NCBI GenBank assembly: GCA_021739765.1
Contig: JAIPBD010000018.1
Span: forward strand, 30,968-94,967
DNA: 64,000 nucleotides
Source of the DNA: Melioribacteraceae bacterium
GTDB taxonomy: Bacteria; Bacteroidota; Ignavibacteria; Ignavibacteriales; Melioribacteraceae
Direction: 5' to 3'
Numbering within the stretch: the stretch's first letter is position 1; each line of letters starts with the position of its first letter. Shown here in pieces: positions 18,303-26,674 of the stretch. The position numbers were made by a program, and so were the translations under genes. The notes under the pieces were generated by a model, which saw only the letters and a program-made list of their open reading frames with translations, made no database searches and was not told the origin of the DNA.

Positions 18303-20090
18303 TCATTCATTGCTAATCGAGTCATAAAACTCTTTAAGTACATAGAATGCCTTCTTCTTGTCACCCTTATCCGTAACTAATCCCTTCACATTCCAAAAAT
18401 TTTGTATCCTGGGTTGATGTCTTCTTGGGGATTTAAAATCTTTTAAGATCCAAGGAGTCATACCTTTTATAAAATCAACTTTTTCGAACATTTTAATATT
18501 TTCGATATATAAATCTTCTTGATATTCCTCAGTCCATCTTTCAAGTTTATCGCCATGATTCCCAAACATCGCGCCACCACCGAATTCACTTATCACTACC
18601 GGTTTATTGTAAATAGTTTCCCATTTTATGTCAGCGCATTTTTCCGGTAAACCATCATACCATCCGATGTAAGCGTTGCAACCCAATACATCAACCAACT
18701 CGCCAAAAGGATCATCAATAAGAAGCGTTTTATCATCTGTATAATGCCTTTCCATCGCGGCAGTAATTAACCTGGAAGGATCCAGCTCACGTGCTGTTGA
18801 GACTAAATCGGAAAGGAAATGAAATCGAGGTTCTGATACGGGAGTTTCATTCGCCATCGACCATAATATAATCGAGGCTCGATTTTTATCCCTGTTAATC
18901 ATTGTCGCTAATTGATTTTCGGCATTTTTGTAAGTGGCCTCTTTCTCCCAAGAAATTGTCCAATAGACCGGAATCTCAGCCCAGACCAATAATCCAAGTT
19001 CATCTGCCATTTTTACCATTGCCTCATTATGAGTATAATGAGCTAATCTGACATAGTTGCAAGAGAGCTCCTTCGCCCAGCCTAGCAATACTTTTGCGTG
19101 GTCTTTGGAAAACGCCCGAGCACCATTTTGGTAAGCCGCCTCTTCGTGAATTGAAATTCCTTTCAAATAAATTGTTTTCCCGTTTAGCAGTATATCCGTT
19201 CCACGAGTTTCGATTGTTCGAAATCCGATTTTATCAGTAATCATATCCGTTTCTGATTCTATTTTTACTTGATACAATTTGGGAGAATTGGGAGACCATA
19301 AAACCAACTCTGCGTTTATTTCAAATTCAACAATTCCATTGTTATCAGTCTCTACTTCTTTGGTAATTGATGCCTCATCAATCGTTACGGTTATCTTTTG
19401 TTTTTTTGAGGAGCCATCTAATTTTATTTTACCTGCAATTGTTCCTTTATCCCCTTTTTTTAACTGAATAGAATATTCAGAGATGAAAGTTTTTTCAGTC
19501 TCGATCAGTGTAACCGGTCTTGTAATACCTCCATAGTTGTACCAATCTGTATTAACAGTAGGCACAGCGTCTTGCAATCTTTTATTATCAACTTTAACAA
19601 CAACAAAGTTACCTTTAGCTTTAATTTTATCGGTTATTTCATACTGGAAAGGAGTAAAACCGCCTTCATGATGTCCAAGCATTTCACCGTTGAGATATAC
19701 TTTAGCATCATAATTAACGGCTCCAAAATGTATAAAAAGCCTTTTCGCACTACTCAGGTCGTAATCAAATGAATTTTTATACCAAACCGTTCCTTCATAG
19801 AATAGAAGTTTTTCCATTTGTGAATTCCAATCACCCGGGACGTATAACATCTCATCGGTATCGAAACTGTACTCTAATAATTCTGATTCATTCTTTTCAA
19901 TTGCGTTCTTGAAGTAACCTTCTGCATGTGGTTCATATCGATAATCATAATATCCATTTTCATAAGGATCGATAATTATGTTCCATTTACCATTTAAACT
20001 TGTTGTCAATCTGTTTTCAATATTTATCATCGTTTGCGCAAAAGTATTAAGACTTACAAAAAATAGGAGATATGTTAAAATTTGTTTCAT
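18303..20090 (-). CDS. Exported GH2 glycosidase, beta-glucuronidase/galactosidase type
   Basis: The product has 595 residues. A signal peptide ends TFAQ. The three GH2 parts are present: sugar-binding domain (about 25-200, with YEGTVWYKN and YGGITRPVTL), Ig-like domain (about 205-295) and TIM barrel (about 296-595). Acid/base is E415 in MANET and the nucleophile is E502 in ISEFGG. Near the C-terminus, FWNVKGLVTD provides an N-x-K motif which in beta-glucuronidases contacts the substrate carboxylate, so beta-glucuronidase is the favoured guess. The compact length, without extra C-terminal domains, also fits. There is no T9SS tail, so it is probably periplasmic. Confidence 0.85.
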   Translation of the reverse strand: MKQILTYLLFFVSLNTFAQTMINIENRLTTSLNGKWNIIIDPYENGYYDYRYEPHAEGYFKNAIEKNESELLEYSFDTDEMLYVPGDWNSQMEKLLFYEGTVWYKNSFDYDLSSAKRLFIHFGAVNYDAKVYLNGEMLGHHEGGFTPFQYEITDKIKAKGNFVVVKVDNKRLQDAVPTVNTDWYNYGGITRPVTLIETEKTFISEYSIQLKKGDKGTIAGKIKLDGSSKKQKITVTIDEASITKEVETDNNGIVEFEINAELVLWSPNSPKLYQVKIESETDMITDKIGFRTIETRGTDILLNGKTIYLKGISIHEEAAYQNGARAFSKDHAKVLLGWAKELSCNYVRLAHYTHNEAMVKMADELGLLVWAEIPVYWTISWEKEATYKNAENQLATMINRDKNRASIILWSMANETPVSEPRFHFLSDLVSTARELDPSRLITAAMERHYTDDKTLLIDDPFGELVDVLGCNAYIGWYDGLPEKCADIKWETIYNKPVVISEFGGGAMFGNHGDKLERWTEEYQEDLYIENIKMFEKVDFIKGMTPWILKDFKSPRRHQPRIQNFWNVKGLVTDKGDKKKAFYVLKEFYDSISNE

Positions 20091-20201
20091 TGTGACTCAT
20101 TAAGTATTTGTTCGAGATTGAGTTAATCAAAAAAAAACTCCAAAATAAATTGATCAATAGAATTGTTTTATTGCTCGCTGATAATTCTGAAGCCAAAAAA
20201 C

Positions 20202-20285
20202 ATTGGGTTACTCATTAATCAAAAATTAATGATCAATAAATAACCCAATCGGAAAAGAACTGTGCAACTTTGAAAAAAGTTGCAC
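20202..20285 (-). terminator. Tandem hairpins ending the TonB-receptor/CBM9 operon
   Basis: Just past the minus-strand stop at 20299, GTGCAACTTT (20262-20271) pairs perfectly with AAAGTTGCAC (20276-20285). Further on, ATTGGGTTA (20202-20210) pairs with TAACCCAAT (20241-20249), with an inner CATTAAT/ATTAATG stem. Only short T-runs follow, so termination is likely but not certain. Confidence 0.6.
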
Positions 20286-20298
20286 GGTGTACATCAAA

Positions 20299-22935
20299 TT
20301 ACTTTAGCAACATCATTTTACGTGAACTTGTAAAACCATCAGCTTGAATTTGATAGATGTAAATACCACTACTCAATTTAGAAGCGTCAAAATCGACTTG
20401 ATATGTTCCAGCCTCTTTATATTCTTGAACTAAGGTTGTAACCGTTTGACCAAGAGCATTGAATATTTTCACTGTTACGTTGGATGATTTTGGTAACGCG
20501 AATTCAATATTAGTAGTTGGATTAAATGGATTAGGATAGTTTTGTCTTAAACTATATTCTGTTGGAAGTGTACCATCCATTCTTTCAACACTTGTAACAG
20601 CCGGTTCAGAGTATGATAGAGTATTTGTAACACCTGTCATGTTGTTGGTAGGGATAAATTTAACCTTGTTATCAGCTAAGAATTCAACTGTTCCAAGATA
20701 TTTTACAGTGTTCCAAATCGCGTCATCCATAACAGCCGACCATTGTACCGTAGCGTCTCGTGTTGTACCGTCATTATCATGGTTACCAATTCCGAGTCCA
20801 AATTTTCCGCCGACTTGTGCGTCAATTGTTTCGGATCCGCCCAAGGCAGACAATCGGATTGCCAATTCTAATATGTAACCGTTATCCATCGTATTTCGTG
20901 CGAATTTTTTATCGCCATCCGCGATATTGTTCATATTGTCAAATGTCACTTCTTCCAAAGCTGTAAGTCTGGTATCAAATGAAAGAGCGGCTTGTGTACT
21001 ATCATCAGGAATGCCATCAATTTTAAGCTCGATACAGTCAGTTTGATAAGAATTTGTAGCGGTTGTAGAAACGATATCATCAACTACTTCTTCATATAAA
21101 TAGAACCAATTTGCATCCCACGCAGCCCATAATTTTACTGATTTATCATTGTCATTATCCGGAGCACCATTATTGTTAAAATGGACAGCATTTATTTGAA
21201 GGAAACCATCATCGGGGCCACTCAATCCATCAAAGAATCCATCTCTCACACCATCTACGGTTATTACACCGGGAGTAGCGGCATCTGCATATGCAGATTT
21301 TACAGCAGACAAGGCAGCCTCACCATCGTATCCGGCTAATAAAGCGTCATCCCAAATCAATGATCCTATCGGAAGACCGTCAATTGTTGAAATGTGAGTT
21401 GATTGACTAAAGTTTTCTTGGAAGTCGGTAAATTTAGTAATTCCCAGTTGAATACCGGCTCCCTCAGCGGTTAATGCATCTGATTTTATACCATTGTCAA
21501 TACCCGGCACAGTATTAGGATCGTAATCGCCATAAATATAATCTGTAGCAAGAATGTCTACCGTCGGAACAATAAATCTGGCATCACCCCATTGTACTTG
21601 ATTCCATTCTGCCATACCGGTTACCATATCCGCTGTTAATGTCATCGGAGTAGTTGTACCCGGCGCGTCGGTTATTGTATTATCTTCAACAAAGTTCGGA
21701 TAAGTATCAAATAGGTTTTTGGTTCTGTCATTCATCCACAAACAAGGCAAATTTCCGATCGGATTAGGACCGGGAACACTCCATGTAAGATATGAAGGAA
21801 GAGCGCTTATGTCGGAGAGTAAATATGTTGCACTTTCGTAGTAACCACTAATTAGTTCAGGACTATAATAGTTAACATTATTTGAAACAAATATTATCAT
21901 GTTTTCGAAAGCGAGGTCATCCGTAAATTGAGTTGAATCGCCATTTAACCAATATTTTTTCTGAACTTCCAATCCGTTCGTAACATTATTTGTGTCAATG
22001 TTAATTGTGCTTAAAAATTCTTTATCAGGATCTTGACCACTGTTGGTTACGTTAATATCTTCACCAACCCAGTTTTGGTTTACAAAAATGTTGTTGGTGA
22101 TATACATTTCACGTCTGTAAGGAGATAACAACCAATATTTTTTGTTATTGATAAGAGTATTGTGGTTAATTATCATAACATCCGTTAATTGGTTTTGTTG
22201 GAGGAATGTTAATCCGCCCGTCGTAACCGTACAGTTTTCAACTAAAACAGTATCAGTTGGAACCTTACAATTGAAAACTCTCGAATCCCACCATTGAGCG
22301 TTGTTGAATAGATTACGGAAATAAGAATTGGTAATTTTAATTTTTGCTCCGTATGGCCATCCACCTATTGATTGAGCTTGATTTGTCGCACAGAAAAGAT
22401 CAATATTCGCAAATTCAAAAACACAATTATCAACTGTTAATGATTGAGGCAGTTGGTTTTGTGTTCCAAGAGTAAATGTTTGTTGAATATTTGTGCCATC
22501 GAGTTGTTGAGTTACATAATAAATATTTTCGAATTTTGCACTGCCATATATCTGATTCACTGCAAAATCAGTAATCTGAACAGGTGTTCCGCCGGATGGA
22601 GCGATTAATATCATCGGCTTGGTTTCTACACCAGGGTTATTCGGATCCGGCACACCAACGATTGTTAAAGTCCCCGTTGGGTTAACAACATCTATTGGTG
22701 CTAACTGAAAATAAAATTGACCCTGGTAGAGCGCATAAACTCTATTTGGGTTTATCCTATTATTACTACCATCGATATCCTCGTTGATAGTTGTTTCAAG
22801 TGATCCTGCATTTTCACCACCGGCAAAAGTTCCACCGTCTATATAAATGGTATCAACTGCCGCATCCACTTGTGCAAAAGTTAAGCTTGTAACTGCAAAT
22901 AAAACGAACAAGCTAAGTAAAATTTTCAATTTCAT
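20299..22935 (-). CDS. T9SS surface protein with beta-helix-like region and CBM9 domain
   Basis: The product has 878 residues. A signal peptide ends TFAQ. Residues about 100-340 look like a parallel beta-helix (repeated short strands: SLTVDNCVFEF, IKITNSYFRN, TVLVENCTVTT, MYITNNIFV). Residues about 556-753 match a CBM9-type module (GVRDGFFDG, WAAWDANWFYLYEEVVD, IELKID). The T9SS tail is 795-878. It follows the TonB-dependent receptor by 96 nt and is the only gene in a position where Bacteroidetes loci carry SusD, so it is the best candidate for the glycan-capturing partner. No lyase catalytic residues were recognised. AGGAG lies 6 nt before the start. Confidence 0.8.
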   Translation of the reverse strand: MKLKILLSLFVLFAVTSLTFAQVDAAVDTIYIDGGTFAGGENAGSLETTINEDIDGSNNRINPNRVYALYQGQFYFQLAPIDVVNPTGTLTIVGVPDPNNPGVETKPMILIAPSGGTPVQITDFAVNQIYGSAKFENIYYVTQQLDGTNIQQTFTLGTQNQLPQSLTVDNCVFEFANIDLFCATNQAQSIGGWPYGAKIKITNSYFRNLFNNAQWWDSRVFNCKVPTDTVLVENCTVTTGGLTFLQQNQLTDVMIINHNTLINNKKYWLLSPYRREMYITNNIFVNQNWVGEDINVTNSGQDPDKEFLSTINIDTNNVTNGLEVQKKYWLNGDSTQFTDDLAFENMIIFVSNNVNYYSPELISGYYESATYLLSDISALPSYLTWSVPGPNPIGNLPCLWMNDRTKNLFDTYPNFVEDNTITDAPGTTTPMTLTADMVTGMAEWNQVQWGDARFIVPTVDILATDYIYGDYDPNTVPGIDNGIKSDALTAEGAGIQLGITKFTDFQENFSQSTHISTIDGLPIGSLIWDDALLAGYDGEAALSAVKSAYADAATPGVITVDGVRDGFFDGLSGPDDGFLQINAVHFNNNGAPDNDNDKSVKLWAAWDANWFYLYEEVVDDIVSTTATNSYQTDCIELKIDGIPDDSTQAALSFDTRLTALEEVTFDNMNNIADGDKKFARNTMDNGYILELAIRLSALGGSETIDAQVGGKFGLGIGNHDNDGTTRDATVQWSAVMDDAIWNTVKYLGTVEFLADNKVKFIPTNNMTGVTNTLSYSEPAVTSVERMDGTLPTEYSLRQNYPNPFNPTTNIEFALPKSSNVTVKIFNALGQTVTTLVQEYKEAGTYQVDFDASKLSSGIYIYQIQADGFTSSRKMMLLK

Positions 22936-23031
22936 GTTGTGCTCCTATTGATTAAAAAATATTACGGTTAGAAAAATATTTTTTGGCCTCCTCCAAAATT
23001 ATATGGTTGTTGATAATTATTTATTAAACTC

Positions 23032-26000
23032 TTAGTATTTATAACTAATTCCCATCTGCATAGCCCATCCGTAGGTTTGACCACTCGTCGGTAAATCCCC
23101 GGCCTGATAAGTTTGAGAGGATGAGATATATTCGGGGTGGCTGTAATAATATTTGTCCACATGATTACCGATATTTGTCGCGTTCAGGAATACATCCAGA
23201 TTTGGCATTATTTCTTGCTTTACTGAAACATCGATCAGTAAGACATTGTCGTAATAACTGTTTCGAAGATTATATCGGGTATCAACGCTGGTAAGTGTTT
23301 TTTGTTGGTATCTGAATGAAACTCTAGAACTGAAATCTTTATAATCCCATCCTATGATTGCATTATAAATAGCTTCGGGTTGATCTTGCAATGCCGCTTC
23401 CGTAGTTCCATAAACAAGCGTATCAGGATCACGAAAGCTTTTTTTGTCCTGAAGAACAAAATATGGGAACTGCTGACTCGAACTCATAAAGGAGACATTT
23501 AGATCTAACACGAGTCCGCTTAATAAACCGGGTAAATAATACAGATTGGTTTGCCATGAAAGCTCGATTCCCCGAAGGAATGTCGGATCGGCAGAGTTTA
23601 TTGGAATTGATCCGCTTGTCAATAACCGGCTTCTGCTGTTTGCCCAAGTTGAATCATAATAATTTGTACCGGGCAAATTGTTTATAACTTCTTCGGGAAC
23701 ACCTTTAGTAGGTAGAGTGGTGTACGGGTAATAATTCGGTAAATAGAATATCAGGTCATCAATCTGCTTGTAAAATAAATTTACCGTAACTAAACCAATT
23801 TCATTATTAAATACCGAGGCTCCGAGATCCGCATTCCATGCGCGGGAAGTTCTGAGATTCGGATTTGCCGAAAAGAACCCACCATCTTGATATTGGACAT
23901 AAGGATTAATTTGGTTGTAATTGGGAAGTGAAGCACTTCTGTAAACCGCACCCATAATTTGAATTATTTCCGTCGGTTTATATTTAATATTAATTGAAGG
24001 ATACCAACCCGGATCATTCCTCTTAGAAGTGACTAAAACCGGTCTTCGACCGTCGAGACCATCCTGGTTGCTCGTGTTCACAAAAACATGATACGCTGAA
24101 ATTTCAGTTTTTTGTTCTTGGAAACGTACACCCGGAACCACGGTTAAAAACGAACCAATATTAAACTCTCCCATTATATATCCGGCATACGCATTTTCCT
24201 CATCGATATAAGTTTGATTATAATTAGCAACACCATTCGACCAGTATTTATCTGGATTGTTGGCCATATAATCATTTTGCATATAAACCAATCGGTTTGC
24301 ATTCCAATCAGGTCCAATAGGATAACCTAATATCTGAGTTCGGTTGTAATCGGGATCGACAAACGGGTAAGCAGGAAGACCCTGTTGTAAATTGGAATTT
24401 AACCCTTCAAGAAATGGATAAGTGGCAATTAAATCCTTTCTATTTCCCGCACCCGCTCCGTAAAGTATCATTAAGAATTGTTGACTTGCGGAACTTGAAC
24501 GTTTTACATGATTAAATTTAGCTCCTGCTGATATAATACCCGAGATATCGTCATTAATTTTAAAAGGTATTTTCCAATCTAATTTTGCGTCGTAACTTTC
24601 ATCTGTGAGTGAGGATGAGTTGATAGTAATATTTCTCAAGACCGTATTTGAATTGTAGGGATCTATCACTCCCATCGTATCAATTAAATCTGCCGGATGT
24701 GCGTATATTTTATCATTTGTTGGAATAGTCGGCAGTCCCGTTTGGTTAAACTCAAATCCAAGCGCATTAGGTCTTTCCCTTCTTCCTTTTGTATACGATA
24801 ATGATATTGGTAATTCAGTCTCCCAAAATTTAAATGAAGCCTGTAAGGAGTGAGTTTGTTGTTCAGTTTTAGTGTGGTTAACAGATAAATAGTCGGTGAA
24901 AGCATTACTACTGAAATTTGAAGTTTTTGATCTCGTTACAGTACTATCTACTTTTTGATCATAAATATTTAGAAATTTAACGTCAACGAAATCGGACTGG
25001 TAATCCAACATCAAACTCAAACCATAACGATTTCTTTCAGTACTAACATCCTCTAATTGTGCGCTGGAAGTCGATATTCTGAATTCATCCGCGTTGGAAT
25101 CAAATACAGGTGTGCCGTATGAGGCATTGAAACGATCAGATGGAAGCTGTTTTAATTCTATGCTCCCTTGAGCAAGAATCCCAATTTGATTATCTAAAAA
25201 TCTATCACTTACACTTCCTGAAAATTTATAGTTGTTATAAGAATCGCGAATATTAGTATATCCGCCGTTACCCTGAACGTTATATTTAAATCCGACCGGA
25301 GCGCTTTTCAAAGTCAGGTTTACTGTTCCGCCCAATGCGTTTGCATCCATATTTGGCATTAGGGTTTTTGATACTTCAACACCGCGAACGAGATCATTGC
25401 TCAATAAACTTAGGTCAATACTACGATCCCCGCTGTTTGTTGAACTCATTGAGACGCCTTCGATGGTTACTTTATTGTATTTTGGAGATAAACCTCTTAC
25501 AACAACGGCGTATGCTTCTCCACCGCTTCTTTGAAGAGATATTCCCGGTAAACGACCAATTGATTCAGCAATATTTGCATCCGGCAATTCTTGCATCTTT
25601 TCAGCAGAAACTACGTTTACAATTTTATTTGACGATAACTGTTCGTTTATTGCGGAGAGTTGACTTTTAGCTTGGCCATCTACAACAACAACTGCGCCTT
25701 CTATTATTTCGGCTTCCATTTCTACATCGATTTCCACGCTTCTGTTTGCGGTAACATTAACTGAAACGGTTTGCGCTTGATAGCCTAAGTATGAAACAAT
25801 CATTTCATGAACACCCTCGCTTACATTTGTAATCTTATATTTTCCGTCAAAATCGGAGGCTGCACCTAAACTTGTACCATTAATAATTAAGTTGGCACCA
25901 ATCATCGGCTCGCCGTTTGCTTTATCCGTTACGCTACCAACGATTGAACCTGTGCCTTGAGCTGAGATCAACGACGAGGCAAAGAATAATATTGCCATCA

Positions 26001-26046
26001 AAGTGTGATTCAGAAAAAGTCTATATCTAAAGTGGAGTTTGTGCAT
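23032..26046 (-). CDS. TonB-dependent outer-membrane receptor with carboxypeptidase-regulatory-like domain
   Basis: The product has 1004 residues. A signal peptide ends LISAQ. A CarboxypepD_reg-like domain (about 32-115, GSVTDKANGEPMIGANL) is followed by a plug (about 130-260, with ELPDANIAESIGRLPGISLQ in parts and VVRGLSPKYN) and a 22-strand-type barrel ending GISYKY with a terminal aromatic residue. It transports oligosaccharides or another ligand across the outer membrane using TonB energy. The plug resembles the TonB-receptor subgroup common outside Bacteroidetes rather than classic SusC, and no SusD follows. GGGAGGA lies 5 nt before the start. A 32-bp palindrome holding the locus operator lies about 320 nt upstream. 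Confidence 0.92.
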   Translation of the reverse strand: MHKLHFRYRLFLNHTLMAILFFASSLISAQGTGSIVGSVTDKANGEPMIGANLIINGTSLGAASDFDGKYKITNVSEGVHEMIVSYLGYQAQTVSVNVTANRSVEIDVEMEAEIIEGAVVVVDGQAKSQLSAINEQLSSNKIVNVVSAEKMQELPDANIAESIGRLPGISLQRSGGEAYAVVVRGLSPKYNKVTIEGVSMSSTNSGDRSIDLSLLSNDLVRGVEVSKTLMPNMDANALGGTVNLTLKSAPVGFKYNVQGNGGYTNIRDSYNNYKFSGSVSDRFLDNQIGILAQGSIELKQLPSDRFNASYGTPVFDSNADEFRISTSSAQLEDVSTERNRYGLSLMLDYQSDFVDVKFLNIYDQKVDSTVTRSKTSNFSSNAFTDYLSVNHTKTEQQTHSLQASFKFWETELPISLSYTKGRRERPNALGFEFNQTGLPTIPTNDKIYAHPADLIDTMGVIDPYNSNTVLRNITINSSSLTDESYDAKLDWKIPFKINDDISGIISAGAKFNHVKRSSSASQQFLMILYGAGAGNRKDLIATYPFLEGLNSNLQQGLPAYPFVDPDYNRTQILGYPIGPDWNANRLVYMQNDYMANNPDKYWSNGVANYNQTYIDEENAYAGYIMGEFNIGSFLTVVPGVRFQEQKTEISAYHVFVNTSNQDGLDGRRPVLVTSKRNDPGWYPSINIKYKPTEIIQIMGAVYRSASLPNYNQINPYVQYQDGGFFSANPNLRTSRAWNADLGASVFNNEIGLVTVNLFYKQIDDLIFYLPNYYPYTTLPTKGVPEEVINNLPGTNYYDSTWANSRSRLLTSGSIPINSADPTFLRGIELSWQTNLYYLPGLLSGLVLDLNVSFMSSSQQFPYFVLQDKKSFRDPDTLVYGTTEAALQDQPEAIYNAIIGWDYKDFSSRVSFRYQQKTLTSVDTRYNLRNSYYDNVLLIDVSVKQEIMPNLDVFLNATNIGNHVDKYYYSHPEYISSSQTYQAGDLPTSGQTYGWAMQMGISYKY

Positions 26047-26360
26047 ATAAATCCTCCCGATTTATTGCTGTTTTATAAATACAACTTCTATTTTCGTACT
26101 GTAATTTGATAAATGTATATTTTTATCTTCATTACATGATTTTCAATTAGTTCGAATATTTATGTTTTTGTTTGATTCGAGCTAATGAGAAATGAGAATC
26201 ACGTTTTTAGAATTTTTGAACAATTCATGTGATTAATCCATCTGCCAATAAGCGCTCAACGTCATTCAAATAGCATGAATATTTTCTTTTATAAGGCATT
26301 TGATTCTGCCCTCTGTTGAAAATCTGAGAGCAAAATACCAGATAGGGATTGCAAATAGTT

Positions 26361-26392
26361 GTTAATTACTGTTATTAATAACAGTAATTAAC
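26361..26392. promoter_or_regulatory. Perfect 32-bp palindrome containing the paired operator boxes
   Basis: The sequence is perfectly self-complementary over 26361-26392. It contains TTACTGTTA (26366-26374) and TAACAGTAA (26379-26387) with spacer TTAA, centres 13 bp apart, the same geometry as at 11292-11313 and 41282-41303. It sits in the 628-nt gap before the TonB receptor, which holds no other gene. The distance to the start codon implies a long leader or an activator acting from afar. Confidence 0.7.
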
Positions 26393-26625
26393 GCTTATTA
26401 ACAATTATTGACAGCAATTGACGGGGCAAAACAAAAAATGACAAATTTTAAAGTTGGGACGGAATAAAATGTGAAAGTGAATTCTTATAAGAACGATATG
26501 AGCATTTTCGAAGTACTTAACATCAATTCTAGCAGCTTTGTCTATATGTGGTAGAGTTTATATTTCCAGGCGAATTGAATATTCGAGACATCCTTTAGTT
26601 CTATAATTTATGATTTGTGAAAAAC

Positions 26626-26662
26626 TATAGGAATAGTTTTTAAACAGATTACTATTCCTATA
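26626..26662 (-). terminator. Rho-independent terminator of the symporter-to-bglX operon
   Basis: TATAGGAATAGT (26626-26637) and ACTATTCCTATA (26651-26662) form a perfect 12-bp stem. On the minus strand the stem is followed by GTTTTT. It lies 12 nt after the bglX stop. Confidence 0.85.
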
Positions 26663-26674
26663 ATATCTTACTTT

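Noticed and set aside
19554-19564. TAACAGTAG, similar to an operator half-box
   Set aside because: It lies inside the GH2 coding sequence, is a single box without a partner at 13 bp, and is expected by chance in AT-rich DNA.
25335-25670. Plus-strand frame of 111 codons within the TonB receptor gene, and similar long antisense frames elsewhere
   Set aside because: These lie opposite well-supported coding sequence, have no ribosome sites and low-complexity or unnatural composition.
20299-26046. Possible SusC/SusD pair
   Set aside because: The protein beside the receptor has no SusD features (no lipobox, no TPR-type helices); it is a CBM9/beta-helix T9SS protein.
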